Source: Brachionus plicatilis (lineage: Eukaryota > Rotifera > Eurotatoria > Ploima > Brachionidae). From it: a stretch of 64,000 bases of DNA. Both the position numbers and the translations under genes were made by a program. The stretch covers positions 124,001-188,000 of the forward strand of contig QEOQ01000141.1 in the NCBI GenBank assembly GCA_010279815.1, given 5' to 3'. How positions within the stretch are numbered: position 1 is the first letter of the stretch; every line of letters begins with the position of its first letter. Under the pieces are notes generated by a model. The model made no database searches. It was not told where the DNA came from and saw only the letters and a list, made by a program, of their open reading frames with translations. Below are positions 38,453 through 48,529 of this stretch, piece by piece.

Positions 38453-39886
38453 TTTCTTTGAAACAAATGCTTATCGATGTGTTATTTATTTTGTATGACG
38501 ACCGGTGATTTTTATTAATTATTTTTTAGCTATTTAAATTTTAAAAAATTAGTTTTTTTTTTTAATTTTTTTTATTAATTTTACTTATGTGTACTTTACT
38601 TAACTATCAAATCGTTTAATTTTAATTTAATTATTTCCAATTTTAGCTAATTTTTTAAATTTTTAAAATATTCAAGATTATTTTTGTGACGAATGCGATT
38701 GTCTGTACTATGTGTTTTATCTATACTATTTTTCATAAAATATTAAATTTAATGAGAATTAAATAAAATTTTAAAATTCAATCTTCAACACTTTAAGTTT
38801 TTAAACAATTTTCTTAATTACTAAATTTAGATTATTTTTTATTATTAAAAATTTAAGAACAACTAACAAACAAATACAAAAAGATTAAAATACTTAAAAA
38901 TTTTGCTCACGCAAAAAATGAAAATTATTCATTCAAAACGATGAAAAACACATAAAATAAATTTATTTAAAATGTTAAAATCATATGAATTAGCTTTGTT
39001 GTATTAAAGATTGAGTCATAAAACACATGAAAATTTTAAGTCATTAATTTTAATAAAAAATTCTTTTTACTTATTTTTAATGAACTTTTAGTTTAATAGC
39101 AATGTAATTGTTGAATATCACTAACTCTTGAAAATTTTTAGGAATTTTTTTTTGTTTTTTTCTTCACGATTTAAATTTTCAATTTTCTATTCAAACTTTA
39201 ATTGACGGCCAGTTATATTAATTAATTATTCAGGTTTAAAACCGACGAAATAATAATAAATTGTCGGAAGATTTAATAAGAGCAAAACAGCCTAACTAAA
39301 GGAGCTATTCTTTCAAAATTTAAATTTAGCAATAGTATAATTTTGCACGAATTTTAGTCATCAAATTTTCTCCAAGAGTTCGACTCACCACATTGCACAA
39401 GGTGTAAATGGGATGAGGAGCAAACGGTCAAAAGCTTTAATAGAATGAAGCCATTCCAACCATTTTTTCTTACAGTTACCTTTTTTGCTTCATTGTCCCC
39501 GAATTTAATCATTCGATTTATTTTTACCTAAAAAATGTGAAATTCATTGATCTCTACAAGTTTTTTCTAGATAAAATTTTTTTATCATCTAATTAATGTT
39601 AAGTAGTGATTTATTATTTTTATTATTTTACAAATTATTTTAAATTATTATTTTATAAATTTATGGAACGAGTCCATTTCATGGTGTAGACTCTTTGAAT
39701 TTCCTGAAAATTCTTTCATTTTAAAAAAATTTTTAAAATTTTCAAAAAAATTATGTGTATATTCTGAAGAAAATGAATCTAAGATTTATCATTCATCTAA
39801 ATAGAGTAGTTAAGGGACCATGTGCTGAAAATGTTTTTTATTGAAGTTTTGGCTGAGTAAAAAAGCCATATTTACAAAAAATAGAG
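38453..39886. other. Intergenic stretch downstream of cadherin, 1.4 kb
   Basis: Cadherin 3' flank with AATAAA-type signals near 38762. The remainder is AT-rich with no coding or repeat structure recognised. Confidence 0.5.
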
Positions 39887-40307
39887 ATAGCAGCAGGGCT
39901 GGTAGACAGGTTCCAATTTAAAGCCGGTTTCAAAACAGAACCGGTTTTCAGAACCAATTTTTAAATAATTAATCGCATTTACCATGTTTCGGACGTTATC
40001 TTTGGTTATAGACAATACTTTAAAAGTATTCAAAAAAAATATTTTTTTAAATAATTTATATATTTTATTTAAAAGAATAATTTTTCTATGCAAACCGTCT
40101 TTAGGTTTAGGAAAAAGAAAAAAATCAATCGCAAATTTCTTATCATCCAGTTTTTATCAAAAAAAAAATTTGATGTCATTTGTGTATTGTAAAGATCGTT
40201 AGCAGGAGAGACCCATTTATCAGTTGATAAATTTGCCTTTAGTTTAAAAAAATATTTTTAATTTTTTTTTAAAATCTCAACTAACTCTTTTGCCGTTGAG
40301 ACTAAAC

Positions 40308-40606
40308 CAGACTTGTTTTAAAGTCACAAGTCTTAGTCCAAGTCAAGTCAATAACTTAATTTTTTCTTTTTTTAAGTCAAGTCAATGATTTAATAAACCC
40401 ATATTTGATACCAATAAAGTAGTTGCTTCCAAATTCCTGGCTGTTAATCTTGACCTATGTGATCTGTTAATGTAACCAGATTTAGAAAAAAATTCTTTCA
40501 ACAGGTCCTGATGAAGCAGGTATTGATAAAAATTTTTGTGCAAGTCATAACTTTGACTTAAATTTTTGTGACTTAGACTAAAAACTTTGACTTATAAACA
40601 AGTCTG
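40308..40606 (-). mobile_element. hAT element retaining a transposase dimerisation-domain fragment
   Basis: A 299-bp element with ends CAGACTTGTTTTAAAGTCAC and TTGACTTATAAACAAGTCTG. It is flanked by GACTAAAC (40300-40307) and GTCTAAAC (40607-40614), seven of eight identical. On the minus strand, about 40395-40530, the sequence reads as IPASSGPVERIFSKSG followed by RSHRSRLTARNLEA. This is the characteristic C-terminal hAT dimerisation motif (compare IPASSAPVERVFS). It ties the CAGAGTTG/CAGACTTG miniature family to hAT transposons by coding evidence as well as by the duplications. No start codon or catalytic core remains. Confidence 0.85.
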
Positions 40607-40686
40607 GTCTAAACTACTTAATAAATAATCTTAAATTTTATTTTTACCTAAAAATTAGACTAAATTTCTTATGTCAGTATTTTTCT

Positions 40687-40790
40687 ATGTGTTATGCGCA
40701 ACGAGCTACCATAGGTGACCTCCTAGTAGGCCACCTCCGCAAGCTAGTCTTGCTGTAGCTTATATAAATTATTATTATTATTATTATTAG
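40687..40790 (+). repeat. ATT-tailed retroposon 3' end
   Basis: GC-richer ~80 bp containing a hairpin (AGGTGACCTCC / GGCCACCT) and the segment CGCAAGCTAGTCTTGCTGTA, then GCTTATATAA and an (ATT)n run at about 40769-40789. A 3' hairpin with a short microsatellite tail is typical of CR1/L2-clade LINEs and the SINEs they mobilise. A relative lies inverted at 41157. It interrupts a hAT transposase fragment, so it inserted afterwards. Confidence 0.55.
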
Positions 40791-41045
40791 AATTTACAAT
40801 AGAGAATGGTTGAAATGACTTAATCAAAAATTCTAAAAGTGCTTTTGTTCGTATAGCTTTTTCAGCTGAGCTCGGATTTTTAGTAAGTTCTGCTATTACT
40901 TCATCATTTGCGTATTCTGCTCCAACTTTTATCAAAGGAATTTTTCAAGATGATCCATAAATGAAGTATGATGATCAGTAGATGACTTCGAGTTGAACTT
41001 GATGTTGAGTAAATAAAACACGGAAGACATTTTTCCAAAAAAGGA
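40790..41045 (-). pseudogene. hAT transposase fragment (BED-finger and following region), broken
   Basis: The minus-strand frame reads AIRTKALLEFLIKSFQPFSIVNS. This matches the alxxfIxxxxqPFSiVe segment of BED-type hAT transposases. Just upstream, in another frame and after stops, lies STDHHTSFMDHLEKF, resembling the THxxxMxxHLxxxH end of a BED zinc finger. Stops and a frame change separate the pieces, and the ATT-tailed retroposon end truncates the 3' side. It lies within the larger 39895-41986 element. Confidence 0.6.
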
Positions 41046-41156
41046 TTTTTAATTATTTTTAATTTTAATTTATTTGAAAATTAACCTCCAAGAAGGAGAA
41101 GTATAATATTAAAAAGTTAACAATTACACAACTGATTTAGAAAAGAAAAAAAGATA

Positions 41157-41243
41157 AATAATAATAATAATAATAATATAAGTTACAACAAGCTAGCAAG
41201 CTAGACTTGCGAAGAAGGGAAACAGTAGGATCCCATCTACGGT
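41157..41243 (-). repeat. ATT-tailed retroposon 3' end, inverted relative
   Basis: Read on the minus strand this has GGGATCCTACTG, CGCAAGTCTAGCTTGCT and TGTAACTTAT followed by an (ATT)n tail (plus-strand TAA run 41157-41178). The order and wording match the + copy at 40687 with several changes, so both belong to one family. Confidence 0.5.
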
Positions 41244-41593
41244 AAATAAAAAAAAAAGAAAAAAAAAAATTTCAATTATATGATATTTTTTTTATTTGAT
41301 TTACTGAAATAAGTGTTTTTTTTTTCAAAATTTTTATTTAAAATTAAAATATGATTATTCAATAAACGTAAGAAACAAGCATTAAGTTATACAAAACTTT
41401 TGGTTCTAAATTTTGAACAAACCAAAAGTTTTAATGAAATTTTTTTTTTTTTAAAAAGGAAAAAAGAATTTTTAAATAGATTTTTTAATATTTCAACTCT
41501 ATTTTATCTTTTTATTAATAATTATTTTAAAAACTTATCCTATTATCCGTATTATTCGATATTTGGAAAAAAGTTAAATCAGATACATCGAAT

Positions 41594-41831
41594 CAGAGTT
41601 GCTTAAAAGTCACAAGTCTCAAGTCAAGTCCAAGTCTGGACTTTAAAATTTTGAATACTGAAGAAGAAATTTATGCTAAAATTGCAACAAAATTCTGATA
41701 TATGGAAAATCTATTAGACATTAGACAATCCAAGAGTATATAAATTTTTTGATATGAAACCTGATTTAGCAAATTTAAAAAAAAAATTCTGTACTTGGAC
41801 TATTTTTGGGACTTTTACTTTAACAACTCTG
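41594..41831. mobile_element. hAT-type miniature element
   Basis: A 238-bp element from CAGAGTTGCTTAAAAGTCAC to GACTTTTACTTTAACAACTCTG (last 22 bases, approximate inverted match). Flanks are CATCGAAT (41586-41593) and CATCCAAT (41832-41839), seven of eight identical. The first 45 bp are almost the same as the ends of the 17150 and 36300 copies. The interior is AT-rich without recognised coding. Confidence 0.85.
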
Positions 41832-42375
41832 CATCCAATAAAGGAGTTTAAAATTTAAAAGCTAAAAATAACACAAAAATTATTTATATTCGCGAAAAGT
41901 TTGTCACTTAGATAAACCGATTTGAAACTGATTCTAAAAATCGATTCTATTTTAAAACTGGTTCTAAGGAACCGGTCCCTTAGCCCTATAGCACTTATTA
42001 CATAACTTTCAAAATTGAAGACAACGAAATTTTACATTTTCTTAAATAAGAAAAAAAATTTCAAAACAGTTTTTTTTTTCCTAAAATAAAATTCAATGCT
42101 TTTTTAAAAATAAATAATATTAGATATTTTTTAGATAAAAAATGATAATCAGATATTTGCTAATTAAGAAATTTTTCATGAGTAAGACGAGTCTATTTTA
42201 ATTTTAATTAACAAGTGCGATTCGGAGGCATAAATATTTTAAAGATACTGAAGTTTGCGAAGGCTACACTAATAGAAAGATAAATAAAGAGATCTTGGAA
42301 ACTTCGCTTTTGCCTTCGAAAAATCTAATCAGTGACGTAGCTTATTAATTATTCGCTAGATATTAAAAAAAAGAT

Positions 42376-43507
42376 GGGGTCTACATAGTCCCCACAAACA
42401 AAAAACTGTCACCCAAAAATCAAAAACTTGGGTCTTGTAAAGCTGATTTTTTTTGAAATTATTACATTTTTGTTGAGCGTCATTTTATTTTATGTAAAAA
42501 AGAGGCACAAGATATAAAATCATTAATATTTCAACTCGTCAGTTCAAAATAACTCGTTCTGGTTTAAGTTTTAATTTACAAAATTTGAGCAAGCCAGAAT
42601 TACCAAGAAATGAACATGTAAAAAATATTGTAACAAAAAATAATGTGATTGATTATTTAATTAAATATACTAGAATTTAAAACAATTGGACATTAGTCTA
42701 AATAAAAATTTCTAATTAAAAGTGTTTTTTTAATGACAAGATGATTTTTTATATGACCTGTTAAAATTTTTTATGACCTGGTAATTTTTTTTATGACCAG
42801 TATATTTCACACCTCTGGTCATCAGCTTTACAAGACCCTTTAGAAAACTTTTCCCTACAAAGAAAAAATTTTCAGCACAAAAATAACTTGACTACGACAA
42901 AAACTGCTCTCCACATATAAAAAAAACTTCTAAGCACAAATTTTTTCATAAATTTTCAAAACTGTTAAACATAAAAAAGATTTCTAAGCAAAATTTTTTT
43001 TAAATCTATTAAGAACTCCTACTAAATATTTTAGATAATAAAATGCTTATGATGTTACGTAATAAAAAAAATTTCCGAATTTTTGGAACTTAAAAATCCA
43101 AAAAAAATAAAGCGAAAAAGAAAAAACAATGACAATTCATTGAATGTGGCAGGGCCAATATTATATGAGAATTCGTTAATAAACCTAAAATGTCTTCCAA
43201 AATTAGCTTGAAATTGGTTTTCCTTAAAATAGATTTTAATTTAATTATTTTATTGATTAAATATTTAAATTTTTTATGTATAATTTTATAAACACTATTT
43301 GAAAAAATTATATAACAAATTTATTTAATTTTTTTTCACCGTAAAAAATAGTGTTATCCAGTTTTTTGGTTAAATATGTAAAAATGATTTTTTTTGAATT
43401 CGGTACAAAAAATTGTGTTATGTAATGATTTGTGTTAAAAAGTTCTTGGTTTGTGGTGAAAAGTTTTTAGTTTGTGGGCAACAGTTTTTTAATTGTGGGG
43501 AACCCTT
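42376..43507. repeat. Probable 1.1-kb inverted-repeat element
   Basis: Left end has AGTCCCCACAAACAAAAAAC then TGTCACCCA; the right end, read inverted, has GTTCCCCACAATTAAAAAAC then TGTTGCCCA. This is an imperfect inverted repeat of about 45 bp. Related ACAAA-rich phrases recur inside (42845-43000). No clear duplication was found, so class is undetermined. It also contains a short frame (about 42500-42680) without family similarity. Confidence 0.45.
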
Positions 43508-45207
43508 ATCTCAAAAAGATGTTAAAGATAATCAATTTTTTTTTTGAAAATATATATGTAGAATGGTGTAAAAATGAATGCAAACCCAATCCAAAAATGA
43601 AATAAATTATTCAATTATAATAAATAAGATTCAAATTAAAAAGAAATTTAGTTTGGGTAACTACCATCTTAACTGCTTGTAGGGTTGGTACCATCAAGAC
43701 TTAAAGATCCTGGAAATGTAAAATTCATTTTTTTATTGCTTTATTGCAATTACTTATTTATCATACGATTTTTCGAATATTCAAATATTTTTATATAGAT
43801 CATAAAAAATAAAAACCTATTTCAAATTTTGAATTATAAAATTTTGTTATAATTTTAGCTATTAATAGATAAAAACTAAGAATTCTCTTGAGAATATATT
43901 AATGTTTATAAAATTTTAATTAAGAATTTGCGTAAATTATGTAAGTAAAAATTCAATTTTTATCATTTATATTAGACTTTAATTATTTTAATCTTTAATT
44001 ATCTAAATATTTTTTTGATTTTCGAATTTTATTTTATTTAGTGTTTTCTATATCAAAATTTTTATTTATTCTTAATCAATCTTATCATAATATACAAAAA
44101 ATATTTTAAATTAATAATTGTAGAACATGATATAAAAAAAATTGAATAATTAAAAAAATCAAAGACAGTTTTTTTTAAATGACTAAACTGAAATTATACA
44201 CTAATTAATGACTATCTAGTGAAGTTCAAACAAGCAGAAAATCAAAATTTAAAGTCGTGGAGAAAAGTTTTTTTTCTAATATATTTTAAATATTTTTACA
44301 ATTTTAATTTTTTTTAACCCGGCATAACATAGATTAATATATTTCATAAAATTTTGATCAACATTAAAGTTATTTTAAATTTTGATTTACGATTTAATTA
44401 CCAATTTAATTATTATAAAAAAATCGAATTTAATAAATAAACTTGAAGAACTTAAATTAAAATACTTCATTTACTGTCCTTTTTAAATTTGTTTTCTTTA
44501 TGTACAAATAGACATAAAAATAGATTGTTGCATCAATTTTTGAATGAGAATTTTGGTCACCATTAATGCTTATAATTGGGAAAATTGTAAATTTCGTATT
44601 AAATTAAGTTCTCAATTATTTAAAATTTGTATATTCTTATTGTTTTATTCAGTCTAAACATTTGTTACAATAAAAAGTTGAGATTCATTACAAATTATCT
44701 AAAAATTTCTGTCATGCTAAATTTAAGATAAGGATCGGTTTGTATCTTCAATTGATGCAATTAAATTCATTAAAACTTCGATAAAATTTAGAATGACAAA
44801 TTAATTTGGTAAAATTGATCTTAGTTTAAATTTGGACTTTTAAATCATTTTTTTCAATATGTAAATCATTTTAAAAATTAAAACCAAAAATCAACCTTTG
44901 GAACTTTATTTTTCCCATTTGAGCTGTTCTTCAAGCTATTTTTATTTAATAAAATACTTGATATTGTTGTTGTTTGGTTAAATTCTGTTAATATTCTTGA
45001 AATTCCATTAAGTTTTACCGCAATTTTTTAATCTATTATTTCGCACTTTTATGAAAATAAAAAAAATTTAATGTCAAAAAATTATATTAAAAATGTACCA
45101 CAATCTTTATTTTACATTGAATTAAAATTTCAAAACATAAAAACTGTAAAGAAAAATTTACAAATAACAAATTTACCAATAATTATTTCGAATAAAGTCG
45201 ATTTTAC
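43508..45207. other. Intergenic stretch, 1.7 kb, nothing recognised
   Basis: Very AT-rich, no recognised gene, RNA or inverted repeat. Confidence 0.5.
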
Positions 45208-45626
45208 TTAATATTTAATTATTTTTTCACTAAAACGCTTCATCTTATTCAAATGATGATTCCTTCTGGCTACAATTTTTCTTTTTGCCGCAATATTTTC
45301 AAATATGACATAATTAATATCATATGCAAAATGGTTAATTTTTTTATTCATCTTTTTTTTTGTACTCGTTACAAGATCATCAAAATATTTTTGTTTTAGC
45401 CAATTTTCATTCTCGCTTTGTTCACTCACATTTTCAATATTTTCTTGGTTTCTAATAGTCTGATTTTTGGGGAAAAATTCTCTTATTGACTTTTGTGATA
45501 TTTTGCCGTCAATTCCTTGATCTTTAATTCAAAAATTTAAATATGGACCGAAAATTTTAAGTTTTTCTTCATACCTTTTGGTTTATTTTCACTTTTTTTC
45601 AGCGTTTTCGATACTTTTTGGGTCAT
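45208..45626 (-). CDS. Small basic protein with a consensus PCNA-interaction (PIP) motif
   Basis: Two exons, complement(45208..45521, 45575..45626), GT-AG intron of 53 bp; together 121 residues in one frame. Residues 27-34 read QKSIREFF, an exact match to the PIP-box pattern Q-x-x-[ILM]-x-x-[FY]-[FY]. It lies in a Lys-rich, probably disordered N-terminal half. The C-terminal half is basic and predicted helical by eye, with N-I-A-A-K-R-K-I and N-H-H-L-N-K-M-K-R. The wording and small size recall PCLAF/PAF15, whose PIP box I remember as QKGIGEFF, but nothing else clearly aligns. A role at the replication clamp is inference. It is divergently arranged with CCZ1. The start used is the ATG nearest the splice-supported frame; upstream in-frame ATGs exist. 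Confidence 0.65.
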
Positions 45627-46004
45627 AATTTGAAATTTGTTTTTTTTTAATTTACAAAATTTAAAATTAGAAAAAATATGTTTTTTTTTTAAATAAAAAA
45701 AATGAAAAATCATATAAAACATAACATTTTACTTGGACCAAAAATTTTACACCAACTTGATGGAACATTAAATCTTGTTATAAATAAATAAAATTTAATT
45801 CCTAAAGAAAGCTTGATAAAATAATTAAAAAAATCAAACGAAGCATCTGTTTGTACAGCAATCTAAAATTCATTAAACTAATTAGGAATTATGAATATTT
45901 GAATATTTTTTTAATTTTTCATAAATTTTCCATAATTTTGAAAAGCACATGACTTGAGGTAATAATACTCAAAAGATTGATTGATATTTAAAAAAAGCTT
46001 CAAA
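45627..46004. promoter_or_regulatory. Divergent promoter interval between the PIP-box gene and CCZ1
   Basis: Only 378 bp separate the two start codons, so both promoters must lie here unless upstream non-coding exons exist. The DNA is very AT-rich and I recognise no specific motif. Confidence 0.4.
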
Positions 46005-47792
46005 ATGAGACATGAGCTTGGTTCAAATCAAATAAGCTTGGCCAATTTTTTTATTTTCAATCCGGACTATGGTCAAAAAGAAGGAAAAGTAAAAAAAAAT
46101 TCTAGGATTTTATTTATTTATTTTTACCTTTCAATTTGAGGAAGCTGAAAAAATATTCTATTATTATCCACCAGATGAGAAGATCGAAAAGCAAATTAGA
46201 ACCGCTGGATTTTGTGCGGGAATGATCAAATTTACACAGTAGTATCCTTATATTGATTAGACCACATTTACTCTTTTCTCTCAAGAACTTTCAAATCAAG
46301 CAAACCTTGTGAATTCGTGCATACTGAAAAAGTTCGAATGATAATTAATGAACTGGGAGACAATTTTTGGATGGTTATCGGTATAAATGTGCCACTTTCT
46401 CTCGACAAAGTATACGAGAATGATCTATTATCGGACCAAATTTACATGTCCGTCTTAAAAAAAATCTACAACTACTACCAAGTAATCATTTTAATTATTA
46501 AAAATGAACTCTCTTCTAATCTGATTAGCTTTTTAATGGAAAAATAGGAGATTCTCTCAAATTAATGGGTCAAGATAAGTTAAAAGAAAAAATGAAATTA
46601 TTTTTTGATGATGTAAAATTTTCTTAATTAAAAAAAAATTCTTACAATTGTTGATTTTCCAGTATATTGAAACAAAGCTCAATGTTCGTGACTGTGATAT
46701 AATGAATACTTTCAATGGTCTTCAATTTATGTCACTAGACCGAAATATGTATCTAAAAATTCAATCTTTACTTAATTTGTTGGAAGAAAAGCTACCTTTA
46801 GTTCAAAGAGTTGTAGTGATGCACAGTGACCAAGTTATATGGTAAAAAAAGGCCAAAATAATGCTGAATAAGTATTTTTTTTAATTATTAGGAGTGGCCT
46901 TGAACAAGAGGACATATCGGCAATTTATCAGTATCTAAAAGAATTAATAAGTAAAAATGCTACCAGTGTTCCGCAATCACAGTTAGCTTCTAAATTTCTG
47001 GTGGACGAGAACGCCAAAAACTTAATGAGTAGTCTGACAAATCCTTCTACGTCAAACAACTCGGAAAATTCAATTGATCAATTTGATCAGGAATATTTTG
47101 AATTCAAAAGAGTTTACTTGGATAAGCCAGATCCGGAACAATTTTATCTTATTCCCTATAATTTGTCTAAAATGACTTTTTTTGTATTCATTCCAACTAG
47201 TCAATCTTTTAAATTGAGCTTGTTAAAAGAAATTGATGAAATATTAGCTCCAAATTTAGTTTTGTTTATCAAAGAAATTTCTGAACAACAGTTAAAAAGA
47301 AGCAGTATATTGTAAGAAAAATTAACTGTACCAAATAATTTTTTTTTATAAAAATTCAATTCTAAAAGTACAGAGGAAAAAGAAATAAAATACATTTATT
47401 TCAATCGATTAAATTTGGCTCAAAAATCAACTCTAAATAAAACCAAAGATCTTCCCAAGCATTTGATGGCATTAATAGCTCAATTGTCCAAAGATTTAGA
47501 AAGGTTTGCTTTAAAACAAAATCAAATTTAGTTATTCATCAAGCTACTTAAAAGTTGTGTTCCGAGTGGGGAAATATTTGTCAAAAGTGGAAAAGATTAT
47601 TGGATTGCTTGTAAAAAATCTGATCTCAGAGAGGTGTATGTAGTTGTGTGTCAAAAGAATGCAAATTTAACAATGATAGATGGTAAGTTTATTTAAGTAG
47701 TGAATTTTTTTATTTTTAAATTTATCAAAATTTTAGAGGAAGTAAAACAGCTGTGCAGCACTGATTTTTCAAATATTTTCTTTATGGAATAA
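46005..47792 (+). CDS. CCZ1: CCZ1, subunit of the MON1-CCZ1 Rab7 exchange factor
   Basis: Nine exons: 46005..46088, 46141..46238, 46286..46481, 46529..46612, 46663..46841, 46892..47311, 47369..47503, 47555..47682, 47737..47792. Phases all join, giving 459 residues against about 480 in human. With MON1 it activates Rab7 on late endosomes and autophagosomes (family knowledge). Matches along the whole protein: FFIFNPDYGQKEGK at the start of the first longin domain, IRTAGFCAGMIKFT, NFWMVIGINVP, the DQVIWSGLEQED segment, KYIYFNRLNLAQKST, DYWIACKKSDLREVY and the end EEVKQLCSTDFSNIFFME. The middle has a short Ser/Asn-rich linker. An AATAAA signal follows near 47845. Introns are 45-60 bp. Confidence 0.95.
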
Positions 47793-48529
47793 GAGTCCGA
47801 AATTGTTTAGATTTTTAGCTGATCGAATTTTGAAATTATTTACCAATAAAATTGTACTCGTATTTTTCTATTTTCTTTTTCAATATTTTTATATTTTACC
47901 AGTAAAACAAGCCTCCCCAGCTTTTTAAGTATACTTTCAGAAAATCTTATTCAATATTTGATTTTTTTAACCTGCCTATTTTAAATTTTCCAAAAATTAC
48001 AAATTATACGAATAAATTTGAAGATACGAGAGAATGGAATAATCAAGCTTTAATTAAATGGTTTATAGAATATGGATGATTATTTGATAGGAGAACTTTA
48101 AAGAGTACCATAAGGAGTACGCAAGTTTTTTGCATTTAATAGATGCATTTAAATAATTCGACTAAAAAACATAATAACTATGTCTACTTAATTTATATGA
48201 GAGGCAAAACTTTAACTCTGTCCAACCTCTTATATAAGTCTTTTAACATAGCGATTTTTTCTCTAATACAAGCGTTTAAAAAAATTATAAATAAAAAATA
48301 TATATTGAAAATTATATTAAACATTTTTGATATCTTTTTCTGAATGGCCTGTTTTGATAGAAGTTAAATGAATAAAAATGGCATTGAAAGTGACGCATAG
48401 TTTGGGAATACCTTTTTGAATTAATTTTAATTTACTATAAATATAATTTAATTAATAAACAATATCATCCCTGTCGTCTGAGATTTATGATTATTTCTAT
48501 AAATTATAAGATTTAGATTTAGACTTTCC
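47793..48529. other. Intergenic stretch downstream of CCZ1, nothing recognised
   Basis: AT-rich; a short frame at 48143-48343 has no similarity and random-like composition. Confidence 0.5.

Larger units (their letters stand above)
39895..41986. mobile_element. Decayed hAT transposon (about 2.1 kb) with nested insertions
   Basis: Inverted ends read AGGGCTGGTAGACAGGTTCC on the left and, inverted, AGGGCTAAGGGACCGGTTCC on the right. Both continue into alternating GAACCGGTTTT-like sequence. Flanking 8-mers ATAGCAGC (39887-39894) and ATAGCACT (41987-41994) agree at six of eight positions, compatible with an old hAT duplication. Inside lie a transposase fragment on the minus strand (about 40790-41045), two smaller hAT elements (40308, 41594) and two ATT-tailed retroposon ends in opposite orientation. 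The reconstruction as one host element with later insertions is inference. Confidence 0.6.

Noticed and set aside
39872..40202. Frames at 39872-40093 (-) and 39984-40202 (+)
   Set aside because: Within the hAT relic end region; composition is AT-driven and there is no similarity to transposase or to other proteins.
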